From Symbiotaphrina buchneri (lineage: Eukaryota > Ascomycota > Symbiotaphrinales > Symbiotaphrinaceae): a stretch of DNA of 64,000 nucleotides. The DNA is taken from positions 310,001 through 374,000 of the forward strand of contig BCIG01000019.1 of assembly GCA_001599915.1 (NCBI GenBank). Reading direction: 5' to 3'. Under the pieces are notes generated by a model. The model saw only the letters and a program-made list of their open reading frames with translations. It did not search any database and was not told the origin of the DNA. This document shows, in pieces, positions 10,490-19,635 of this stretch. Position numbers and translations under genes: made by a program. Within the stretch, counting starts at the first letter, position 1. Each line of letters starts with the position of its first letter.

Positions 10490-12912
10490 CTAATTTCTCC
10501 TATCCCATTGCGGTCCAAAATCAGCCTCAACGACTTTCTTCTCCTTCCGGGGCTTGGCCATAAACTCCACCATAAGCGCCAGATGGTCACTCGGAAAATG
10601 GTAATTAGGAAAACCGGGCACGCGCTGTAGATACTCCTTATCCACATCTCCCAGGAGACCAACGACCTGTAAAGCATTCGTAGAGTACCAAATGTAGTCG
10701 ATAACGTTGGTGAACCCGGGGGTGTAGTTGGTGAAGTCCAACTCTCCAATGTTGGAGTAACTCGACTTCAGACTGAACGGATGGGCCATGCCGTCACGAG
10801 AGAAGCTGCCATAAGCCCGGTCGCCGAAGTCCGAATGGCTACTTTCGAGTTTGCCATGAGCTAACAAGTCGTATACACCCGAACCCTCCGTCGAGTTGAA
10901 GTCACCGCAGATAAGAAGCGGGATATGCTCTCTGCTAGGATACTCTTGCGATGGACCGGGTTCAGGCGTCGGTTCCTCTGGAGCGCCATTGCCATCTTCG
11001 TCCTCATCTTTCAGTTTGAAAGCTACCTTATCAGTGCAAGCTGGCCACTTGGCATATTTCTCCGTGAGTTTGGCGATTTGTTCCAACAGGATGGCTACCT
11101 GCACCAACTTCACATCTGCATAAGCAGGATCCCAGAAAAGATGAGTATTCACCACGATGACGCGGGAACCTGTGACACGATTCTCCAGGAACGCGCAGAC
11201 AGCGATATGATCCCTGGGCATGACTCTGTTAAAGATGTCATGGTCACCCTTCATATCCGGTCTGTTGATTGCTGTGTTCGAAAAGTCAATCAGCTGCTTG
11301 TCAAGCAGGACATATCTGGGCAGTTTGTCAGTAAAAAATTCGAATAGCCCTCAGAAAGGTACGTACTTGCTGTGCTTGTAGAAGATGGCACATCCATCTA
11401 CAAGCTTAGCCTCCTTCTCCGCCATCGTCCTTGCTCGCGATTTCGGCCAGAAAACCCCTTTATAATCATTGTACGCCAACTCACTCCGGAAAAATTCGTT
11501 GTAGCTGATTATGTCCACCTCTTGGAGGCAGACAATATCCGCATTCTGTTCGCGCACCTCTTGAAGAATAAGGTCTCTCCGGTAGTTCCAAGATAGAGCC
11601 AAGGTGGGTGTATAGCCGTGTTGGGAGGAAGTGGCCGACTTCTGACACAAGATGTTATAGGAGAGGACTGTAAATTTGTCAACAGTATCTGAAGCTGCCG
11701 CTTGCTCATCAAGCACAATCCAGTCGCGCTGGGATGGTGGTAAGGAAACTGGCAAACCGGTTAGTGATATGAAGGACCAAATTCGAGCATGTGTGGAAAT
11801 ATCATCATGGACCTACCAGGTGCCTGCTCCTTGAGATGATTCACCAAAGACTTGGTCCCATTCTGCGCCAATTCCTCCCTTAAGTCGTCATCCAGAGGAT
11901 TCCCTTCGATACCAAGTGTCTCCAGCTGATACAAGAATCCAATTTCGTACGGAACAGTTCGCAGATCGTTCGAAAAGAGTAGCAATGATTTGAGGTTGCT
12001 CAGCATTCCTATCTCCGGTGGCAGATCCGTAAGCTGATTATGAGAGACATCAAGAAGAGTGAGATTTTTGAGGCGACCAATAGCCGGTGGCAAGTAGGTA
12101 AGCTTGTTGTGGTTGAGGTAGAGCTTGTCAAGAAAGTTGTAGTTGAACAGAGCATCCGATAATGCTCGCAGACCTTGTCCACCGAAATCTAATGCCATCC
12201 AGTTCTGATGCACGGTACCATCTCTGCTAAGCCGATTTCTCTCATCCTTAACGCCTTCCTTTGCTTGTCCGTCCTTTGTCTGTCCATTGATGCCGCTAGA
12301 TGGCAGGCTCTTATGTACGTGAGCGTACACCCGTGCGTGGTGATGCGGTGAGTTGGCCTGGCGTGCTTCTGCAGCGAGTTGTAGTTGCTGTGCCCAGTAG
12401 TCACTCAGCGGCTTCGCCAAGCCGTTCTGCCCACTGGCTGGAGTACCGTTCTGTAAATGACTGGGAGTGAAGTGGGGTGTAGCATTTGTCAAGCCACCGG
12501 ATGAGAAGGTATGCTGGTGGCCTAATGCCCCACCGTGTGCACCCGGAGCACCATGGTCCTGTTGCTGTGCTTGATGGTGTTGCGGACCCATTTGCTGCTG
12601 ATGGCCTTGCTGTTGATACTTGTGGGCCAAGTTCATGGACATAGCATAGCGTTGATGGCTGGGGCCACCATTCAACATAACGTTCTGCTGGTGCGCGTTC
12701 TGATTGTACATGTTGAATGCGTTATGGCCAGGCGTCTGTGTGACTGGTGAGCGAGATGGTGACGGCGCGTCGTTACTGTACCCTGTAGCTCCGCGATTTA
12801 CAGGTGAACCGTTCCGCGCCAGATGCCTCTGATGATGATGATTTTGTTGATTGTGCGGATAATAGAATTGCCCAGCCTGAGGCTGCTGGAACCGGAAAGA
12901 ACCATCTGCCAT
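10490..12912 (-). CDS. CCR4: CCR4-NOT deadenylase catalytic subunit CCR4
   Basis: Catalytic poly(A) exonuclease of the CCR4-NOT complex, which shortens mRNA tails in the cytoplasm. Exons 12912-11817, 11748-11367 and 11315-10490 encode 767 residues. Order: a Gln/His/Asn-rich N-terminal region (about 1-230); leucine-rich repeats that bind the NOT scaffold ([39 protein letters not shown]); then an EEP nuclease domain with [20 protein letters not shown] (catalytic Glu), LICGDFNST and [10 protein letters not shown] (Asp-His pair). It ends in the family tail [16 protein letters not shown]. All three nuclease motif groups are present, so the enzyme should be active. Both introns are 51-68 bp and exon lengths sum to whole codons. 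Confidence 0.96.
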
Positions 12913-14076
12913 CTAACGATGTAGACGGCGTGGCCTGGAAGCTGTGTCCAATATGTAGCTCACTTTAAAGCCGCCGCCTTGGGGTGGTCTGTGTTCGAGG
13001 ATAGTAGGTTGAAGTGGTGGTGAAAGGATCGATCTTCTTCGCCTGAGCATGGGGCTAGCGAGAAGGAGCTCTCCTGCACCAGAGTAGATGCAAAAGCAAC
13101 GATCTCAGCTTCCCCCAATCCGAGTACGTGAGCTCAGTCGTGTTATCGAGGATCGTCGGCGGGGTGCAACGGTTGGTATCACTCTTCCTGGCAGCAGCAG
13201 CTTTCTTGCAGATGATGCGATCAGAAGTCGGCCTTGGATTCACAATAGACCTCTTTCACTGCTTGCTGTGCTACAAGGCGCCGTAAAGACGGAACTATAT
13301 TCTCTTCATTAGTCCGCGAAGCACTGGAAGGGAGCAGGGATCTTGGGCAGAGCTGTTGGCAAACAGCGCCCATGACCCTTGTCTTTCGCGGTGCACATAC
13401 CCACAATGGATCTCAGGAGAAGGCTTCCACAATGCCCAAGCCCGTAAGATCTAACTGGCGGTGATTCTCGCAGCGATGAGGGTCGTTGTTGAGTAGCAGA
13501 TGGGCTATGGAGTCTCAGATGGCAGGAGGATGAGAACACTCCGCCAATTGCGGGTTCGCTTCTCGGTCACGTGAGAGCTAGCCAATCCTTCTCGTTCTGG
13601 GTCTCCTGTGGAGCAAGCGGGCGGCACGCGATGTTGCAACCGTGCAGGCTTGTCCTACGAAGTCACACGGGCGATGCGAACCTATATAAACGACAGAAAG
13701 AAAGATGTTCATGAAGCATCATACTTCTACCGTATGTACATAGTATCTTTGCGTCCAGCAAGCGTCGCTTCTTTTTTAATGATGCTCCATGCCCACCATC
13801 CAGCACCCTGCCCGGTTGCATCTTTAAGGCCCGGTGGGACCTTACCCGATTCGACATCTACGACTTAGCCCAAAACCCGCCGCCCGAAGATAGTTTCGAG
13901 GAAAGGCAGACCCGTCATGGATCAGGGGTAGCGCCGTAGCGTCCTTCGAAGCAGGACATGCATCTATTATTTAATGTTTAATCTGTTACAGATGGTCGCC
14001 GCCAACATGCATCTTCGCCATGCGTGTCGGCATCTCCCTCTACAATGTGCGATGCAGTAGGTCGGACTGAGGCATC
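12913..14076. other. Divergent spacer, CCR4 and methyltransferase promoters
   Basis: About 1.2 kb between two outward-facing genes. TATATAAA occurs near 13682 and a CCAAT pentamer near 13580, but neither can be assigned to a start site. Short open frames on both strands (for example 13608-13868) show no family. Long leaders for one or both genes are likely. Confidence 0.45.
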
Positions 14077-15609
14077 TTGCATGGCCATCGGGCGTTCATG
14101 ATTGCTGTGGGCATGACTTCGAGTCATCAGATGCTCATCGCTTCGCAAGCAGTTTCAGGAGGCAGGGGCGAGGCATCCTTGAGCAGAACGCCCGTTTCGG
14201 AAAACAGTATGGATCCGGGCCAATTTACGCAGCCTGGGGGATTTGGGGGTCTTGCGGCACTGCGGGCTCCGTCCAAGAAGACCTCCAGTGCGAGCAGTAT
14301 CCATACCACATCCGATAAACGGTCGGATACCAGCTTCGATAAATCGAAGAACACGCCTGTGGAAGGGACGCCGCATACGGAAGCGGACGGCAACAAGCAG
14401 CGCCTGCTGGCACCAGGAAACCCTACGCATAAAGCTACAGCTTCCATGAGCTCCTCTTCCAGCGGGCCCGCATCTAGCACGATTTCGGATCAAGCCATCC
14501 GGCATGGCAGGCCATATCTGCGTGATCCCTCGTTACCGTACCCGCTGCCATGCGATCTTCCGGAGCTGCACCGGCAAAATATGCGGACCCTCGTTTTATT
14601 GCACGTTTTGGGCGCACCGTTCTGCTGTCCGATCCTCGACCGCAAACAGCCCAAGAAGGTGTTGGAAATTGCTTGTGGTACAGCATTATGGTCTTCCGCC
14701 TGCAACGATTACCTACAGAGCCTAGGCTATGCAGATGTATCGTTCACAGGTCTTGACATAGCTCATTTGGCGCCAGATCTCTCCGAGCAAGGTGTCAACT
14801 GGCATTTTGTACAGCACGATTTGCGCAAAGGCAGGCTACCCTTCCCGGATGGTGAATTCGACCTAGTCTTTGTGAAAGACTTGAGTATGGCCATACCGAC
14901 TGGCGCACCATTGGAGATGCTGCTAGAAGAATATGTCCGCATTCTGAAACCAGGTGGTTACCTCGAATTGTGGGAGACGGATCATTTGTTCAGGACCCTA
15001 CTACCAAACCCATCCAAAGCCCCAGACGTCGCAGAGGACGATGCAAAACAGGCGGATGCTACTGCCACATATCTGACATTCTCCGGTACTGCCTGGGCAG
15101 TGGCGCAGTGCCCCTGCTTGCAAGACTATAACAGCTGGGTTAAACAAGTTCTCGACAAGCGAAGACTGTCGTCTGTACCTTGCACAGTAGTGGAACCGCT
15201 GTTGTTGCAAGAGACAGAAGATCTGAGTAACATTGGCGGCCGGCGAATAGCGCTGCCTTTGGGCGAGGTGCGGTGGGAGAGAGAAGGTGTGGGCGACGTC
15301 TCGATAAGCCGGCCCGGGTCACGCGGGAAGTCCAGTACCTCCACTGGGCGCGGGTTTCTGAAAGGAAAGAGGCGAGAAGACGACCACCGGATCCTTACAC
15401 CGGAGCAAGCAGCTTTAAGACATGCAGCGTTACTGACGGTGGTGCAACTCATGCGGAGTTTGGAGCCATTGCTCAAGGAAGTGAGCGGCAAAAGCCAAGA
15501 CGAATGGGACCACTGGTGGTCCTCAGCCATGACTGAACTGCTCGAGAACAAGGGCACCGCCAGTGGCGAATGTCTGGAAATTGGTGCATGGTGGGGCTGT
15601 CGAAAATGA
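14077..15609 (+). CDS. Class I SAM-dependent methyltransferase
   Basis: Single-exon gene of up to 510 residues. The N-terminal ~140 residues are Ser/Thr/Pro-rich and probably disordered; translation may begin at 14077 or at a later Met such as MDPGQFTQPGG. The methyltransferase fold follows: motif I VLEIACGTALW, motif II FTGLDIAHLAPD, motif IV FDLVFVKDLSM, and motif V/VI LKPGGYLELWETDH. The Ser-rich insert near residue 415 (SRPGSRGKSSTSTGRG) is low complexity. The C-terminus ends CLEIGAWWGCRK. Methyl acceptor, pathway and location cannot be told from sequence. Fungal proteins of this kind include relatives of regulators such as LaeA, but I have no ground to place it there. It is convergent with the LYR gene, 58 bp away. 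Confidence 0.85.
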   Translation: MHGHRAFMIAVGMTSSHQMLIASQAVSGGRGEASLSRTPVSENSMDPGQFTQPGGFGGLAALRAPSKKTSSASSIHTTSDKRSDTSFDKSKNTPVEGTPHTEADGNKQRLLAPGNPTHKATASMSSSSSGPASSTISDQAIRHGRPYLRDPSLPYPLPCDLPELHRQNMRTLVLLHVLGAPFCCPILDRKQPKKVLEIACGTALWSSACNDYLQSLGYADVSFTGLDIAHLAPDLSEQGVNWHFVQHDLRKGRLPFPDGEFDLVFVKDLSMAIPTGAPLEMLLEEYVRILKPGGYLELWETDHLFRTLLPNPSKAPDVAEDDAKQADATATYLTFSGTAWAVAQCPCLQDYNSWVKQVLDKRRLSSVPCTVVEPLLLQETEDLSNIGGRRIALPLGEVRWEREGVGDVSISRPGSRGKSSTSTGRGFLKGKRREDDHRILTPEQAALRHAALLTVVQLMRSLEPLLKEVSGKSQDEWDHWWSSAMTELLENKGTASGECLEIGAWWGCRK

Positions 15610-15667
15610 ATCCTGGATGAGGATATGATGTCAAGTGTCTCTCTGTATCTTCCCGCTGCAGCACATT

Positions 15668-16120
15668 TCATGTCTTCTCATAGCGTTGGCGCAAGGTGCG
15701 GTATCTCTTGAGGTAGTACCTACAGGGCGCTCGGCTGTCAGATTTAGACAGCATAGCGAGGGAACTACTCACAAGGCTTCGATTTCTACCAGATGTACTC
15801 GTGAGTGGACAATATGCCAGAGTTTTGGAGCTGTTGATTACCTTTCTTGACGAATTCGGCCCTCTCGATACCCTGTTTTATTTCTTGCGTGTCTTCTAAA
15901 CCCGCTTTACTGGCAAAGGCCTTGTACAAGCGCGTCCGAAAATATTCATAACCGAGCGGATATTCTCTCCCCAAATAAAGGAGCTCTATGCATTCACACG
16001 GAGGCCATTAGACGCTGGAGCGTACAGTGATAGAAGTGGGCAGAGTTCCGGAGCGGGGCTCGACTGCTTACCCTTGTAGATTCGAATGACTTGAGAGCGG
16101 AGAGGATTAGTAGGAGCCAT
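15668..16120 (-). CDS. LYR-motif protein, ETFRF1/LYRM5-like
   Basis: Small mitochondrial LYR protein of 85 residues, matching in length and pattern the ETF regulatory factor ETFRF1 (LYRM5), which in animals acts on electron-transferring flavoprotein. Four exons: 16120-16072, 15985-15842, 15773-15785 (13 nt) and 15719-15668. Joined, they read [20 protein letters not shown], the LYR-type core, then [20 protein letters not shown] and the end RQRYEKT. No single frame carries more than about 50 residues, so simple open-frame scans miss it. All introns are GT-AG (53-86 bp). A flavoprotein role is inferred from family membership; the closest alternative is another LYR assembly factor. Confidence 0.88.
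15773..15785 (-). other. 13-nt microexon of the LYR gene
   Basis: Exon carrying two bases of Glu, then Ile-Glu-Ala and two bases of Leu, flanked by a 56-bp intron ending TGGTAG and a 53-bp intron starting GTGAGT. It completes VKKEIEALYYL, a pattern conserved in ETFRF1 relatives. Skipping shifts the frame. Confidence 0.82.
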
Positions 16121-16347
16121 CGAGTTCAGGAGTGAAACGCTCAATGGATATTGGGGGAGGTAAACGCGCGCGACGGAGCATTGCTCAATTGAAGTTGTTG
16201 CAGGACGTTGAGAAGCTCTCGCTGACGTCCTTTCGAAGCCTCAGCGGCTAGTCCCGTGCGCTCCCGTTCCCCGCGTGGCGCCGACTCACTGCTCCGCACT
16301 TACCCCCTGCGCTGGTCGAACATTTAACGAAATGATGCAATGATACC

Positions 16348-17494
16348 ATGTTGTCTCTACTCCCGTCGTCACGACGCTTCGCAATCGGGGTATCTCACAG
16401 TAGACGCCTCTCGGAAGCTGCTCGATCCCTCTCTGTGAGCTCCGCTGTCTCATCCGAAACACCGCGCAAGACATCATCCGAGCCCATCACAGCGAAGCTC
16501 AACCCGCGATGGCTCTCCGAATTGAAACAGCGCATAGGAAAGTGTATCCAATTTGGACTACAGCCACGGCAGGTGCAAGAGGCGGGAGATATATTAAGGG
16601 AGATTGCTCGCGATTGGAGACAGCTGGTTGCAGGAAGTGAGGGCTTCCTGACACAGAAGGGGAGACGTGGGCTCCGCAGGCAGGCGGTTGTGTGGGGTGA
16701 AATGGTACGTCTGGACAATTGAAACGATATCAGAACCATGACAGAAACAATCGCTGAGTTTTCGAGTTGGTATCCTAGGATGTGATGGTATGTGCCCGGT
16801 GGTTGCCCCCAAGCTACCAACGACGAAGCTGACCTGCTGTGAAAGGGTAGGTTCTCACAACACCTGTCTATACATCCCAAAATAATCCCATCTGACGTTT
16901 CCAAGGGCACGTGAACAATGTCACTTATGTCCGCTACGCCGAATCTGCAAGAGTCAATTGGACGCAGAATTATGCAAACTTGCTTGACCCCCAACACAAA
17001 CAGGAGTGGCTTGAGCTATGCACTCCACGGAGTATTGGAATGATTCTCAGGAGCATTCGGATAGACTACAAATTTGTACGTGCCACTCACGCTAGATATC
17101 AGCTCCCCGCTTCGTCGACCGACAGAATTAATACCGGTTTCCGTTTCAGCCCATGACATGGCCAGATCGTGTATCTGTCTATCACAAACTACGGGATCTC
17201 CCAGATTCTTCGACCGACTCCTTCATACTAGACGTCATAATTATGAGCGAGGTCCATCGAAGGCCCGCAGCAAGATGTGTGGAAGATATTGTCGTGTATG
17301 ATTACAGAAGCGCTACGAAAGCACCCTTAAGATCATTCATGGTCGACGAGTTTCAGAAAACGTACGAACTTCAAGAACAGGAAAAGGCACGAAACGGAGC
17401 CAGGGTAAAGGATCTGATGAAAAAGGTCGAATCTTTGGAAAAGGCCAGCTGGGATAGACCAGATGCCAAAGAAGACTTCGGTTCGGCCGTGTGA
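16348..17494 (+). CDS. Hotdog-fold acyl-CoA thioesterase, mitochondrial-like
   Basis: 4HBT-type thioesterase that probably hydrolyses an acyl-CoA. Five exons by my model: 16348-16704, 16779-16787 (9 nt), 16846 (1 nt), 16906-17075 and 17150-17494, giving 293 residues. The first ~35 residues are Arg/Ser-rich and acid-poor, like a mitochondrial targeting peptide. A helical segment follows, then the hotdog domain with VVWGEMDVMGHVNNVTYVRY, where the Asp and HVNN are the family's active-site region. The domain continues through SIRIDYKFPMTWPDRVSVYH. The C-terminal ~60 residues form a charged helix (FQKTYELQEQEKARNGARVK). The two tiny exons are the only combination I found that keeps D-x-M-G-H-V-N-N and the frame. 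Substrate unknown. Confidence 0.85.
16779..16787 (+). other. 9-nt microexon of the thioesterase
   Basis: Reads GATGTGATG (Asp-Val-Met), between a 74-bp intron ending TCCTAG and an intron starting GTATGT. It supplies the conserved Asp of the hotdog motif. Confidence 0.75.
16846..16846 (+). other. Candidate 1-nt exon
   Basis: A single G between an intron ending GTGAAAG (16788-16845, 58 bp) and one starting GTAGGT (16847-16905, 59 bp). Each half has its own branch-like site (GCTGAC and TCTGAC) close to its 3' end. With this G the next codon is Gly followed by His-Val-Asn-Asn. If 16788-16905 were one intron, translation would stop three codons later. Confidence 0.65.
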
Positions 17495-17770
17495 CGTTGG
17501 ATACGGCCACCACCTAGAGAGCACTCGTATCTACGTACAATATATATCTCATGCGCCAGGATAGTCGACACATAGTCCATCAGCAAAGTGCATCTCCCAT
17601 CAGCCGGAGCCGACCGCAAGCCGTAATCTTTCGATGTTTCCCTCCCCATACCATCTCTTAGGGCCTGTCCCGCCAGGCTTTCGATTTCATTGATGACTTG
17701 TCATCGTGCTGTAAAACGCCAGAATCTAGTCGTCCATGCTTCCTGACATAGCTCCGCGGGCCCATTGCGT

Positions 17771-18265
17771 TCATTTCTTTTTCCCACTCTTCCCCTTTGC
17801 CTGAGCAGTGCCAGCAGCACCTTGGGAATCCTGTCCGAACGAACTGATGAGGTCCAGAAGGCTGTCCTCTTCATCCTCCACGGCTTCCTCGGCGCTCCTC
17901 ACGTCCTCTCCTCTGTCTCGGTCGACGCTCTCGGCATCCCAGCCTCTACCGAACCTCTGTCTGAAGGCCCTCAGTTTACCAGCCTCATCCTCCTCCACGT
18001 TCAGCAACTTCTGTGAGGAGGGGTTCCATAGCGGATGATTCCTCGTGTCCTTTGTGCACCTGTAGACCGGTTCGGGAGATGTCGTGCGGTGCGTGAAGGT
18101 GCTACCATCTGTGAGGGTGATGAGCTGGGTGAAGGTGTATGGGCGTTTGGGCCGGCGCAGCAGTGTCGCATGCCGGCATTGGTGGCAGATGTAGGTTGTG
18201 GACGATGCGGGACGGACCAAGTGGGAGGTTCGGCCTATGGCCAGGGATGGGAGGTGAGTAGACAT
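17771..18265 (-). CDS. MRPL36: Mitochondrial large-subunit ribosomal protein bL31m
   Basis: Fungal bL31m, a 54S mitoribosome protein, 164 residues without introns. I chose the Met at 18265 (MSTHLPSLAIGRTSH) because the upstream in-frame extension is low complexity and the usual protein starts just before the targeting peptide. The core has YICHQCRHATLLRRPKRPYT, then the family signature YRCTKDTRNHPLWNPSSQ. A CxxC pair (CHQC) lies at about residue 28. The C-terminal tail is acidic then Lys-rich (GKSGKKK), as is common in fungal versions. It is divergent from the flavin-reductase-like gene, 293 bp away. Confidence 0.85.
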   Translation of the reverse strand: MSTHLPSLAIGRTSHLVRPASSTTYICHQCRHATLLRRPKRPYTFTQLITLTDGSTFTHRTTSPEPVYRCTKDTRNHPLWNPSSQKLLNVEEDEAGKLRAFRQRFGRGWDAESVDRDRGEDVRSAEEAVEDEEDSLLDLISSFGQDSQGAAGTAQAKGKSGKKK

Positions 18266-18558
18266 TGTGTGTTGCGTAGATGGCGGTTGAGGAGAGTAAA
18301 GGAGAAGAGCGCTTGGACAGTGCAGCTCGAAAGAAATTGTTCTAGATCGGGGGAGGTGCAGTGCAGCAACTCCAAGCGAAGAAGAGCCCGAAGCCCGACA
18401 AGCCGAGTTGTATACCCTTTCTGGAAAGTTGAACTCCAAACTGGACGATATATCATTTGTATCCTATTTACCTCAAGCTGGAAACACAGGAGCCGGCTGG
18501 GGCAATCCTCGAGCACGTACGGCGTAGGAATCAACTGTTCGCCGAGCCCTTGTCGCCC

Positions 18559-19486
18559 ATGCTAATGGCCTCCACTGCCACGGCGTGTCGCTTTTTCTCC
18601 GCCTTCTATCGTTTGCGGACTGCAGGTGCTTCTACCCGTGTTGCGCATTATAGACAGTGGCACTGATACCGCAGAAGTGGTCCATAATGGTACATTGCCT
18701 ACGAAAATCACACGTCTATCAAGTGCCCCTCGAGCTACCACCATTCACTCCCCAGGACGCAAAGGCAGCATCCAGCAAGTTCGGCACAGCTCCTCTACCG
18801 CTGTTCCAAAGGTCCCCAACCGGTACAATGCAGAAAAATCACCATCAGATCAACCTCCTATATCTTCAAACGCCCTCTCTGACCATGTCCGGCACCTGAT
18901 GCGCCACATCCCACACCCGGTCGTGCTTGTCACCTCCACGAACCCCTCCACGGCCGAATCACAGGCGGCTGGTGAGTCGCCTTACCGTGGCAGCACAATA
19001 TCATCCTTCACGGCGGTGACGCTGCACCCAACGCCAAAGATTTCGTTCAATATCCGGGTTCCAAGCAGAACATACAGCGCCCTGGTAGCCTCGGGGACTT
19101 TTGCCGTGCACATTCTTGCTGCTAGTGCCGAGGGCGCTAGGATCGCACATGCTTTTACAAGAGGAAGGGCAGAGCGGGCATTTATGGACTTGGCATCCCA
19201 GGAAGGAGTTCAAGTAGGAGTTATGAAGGGGGCCCAAGCTGGCACCGAAGCGGAGGTCGGCCCACCCATTGTAGCGAGCCATGGAGTGGTCAAGGTATTG
19301 AGGTGTAAGGTAGCGGGACCCGGGTTGGATGTGGGCGACCACATAATCGTCGTTGGGGAGGTTGTGGGTGTTGTGGAGGACCCATCGAGGAAAGGGCCAG
19401 GTATGGGTCTGGGTTATGCGGATAGAGCGTATAGATCTCTCGGCACACCGATCGAGATCGAAAGGGATGAGAACCTCGAAGACTGA
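18559..19486 (+). CDS. Flavin-reductase-like FMN-binding split-barrel protein
   Basis: Predicted NAD(P)H:flavin oxidoreductase-like protein, 292 residues, from exons 18559-18625 and 18675-19486. The 49-bp intron has a GTGCTT donor and an ACCGCAG acceptor; the splice gives an N-terminal Met followed by a basic, acid-poor targeting-like sequence (MLMASTATACRFFSAFYRLR). The split-barrel domain starts near residue 90: LMRHIPHPVVLVTSTN, then GSTISSFTAVTLHPTPKISF and FAVHILAASAEGARIAHAFT. A C-terminal strand HIIVVGEVVGVV and the YADRAYRSLG motif close the fold. The physiological acceptor is not evident. It may be mitochondrial. Confidence 0.85.
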
Positions 19487-19635
19487 CAGTAAACTCGCAA
19501 ACTCACAAAGAGCCATGAAACACGTGTAGGAGAACACAACATACAGACATCAACTGCATTTGGATGTACATAATACCTAGTGAACCAGAACGGGCCCAAT
19601 TGGGAGCAATATCAATCCAAAGGAGGCCATATTGG

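Noticed and set aside
13608-13868. Small plus-strand frame near a TATATAAA box
   Set aside because: Too short, with no homology I recognise; the TATA-like string alone is not evidence.
16779-16791. Alternative 13-nt exon for the thioesterase with a GTGCCC donor
   Set aside because: It keeps the frame but gives D-V-M-V-W-H-V-N-N, inserting a residue and losing the usual Gly, and the donor is weak. The 9-nt plus 1-nt model fits better, though only cDNA can decide.
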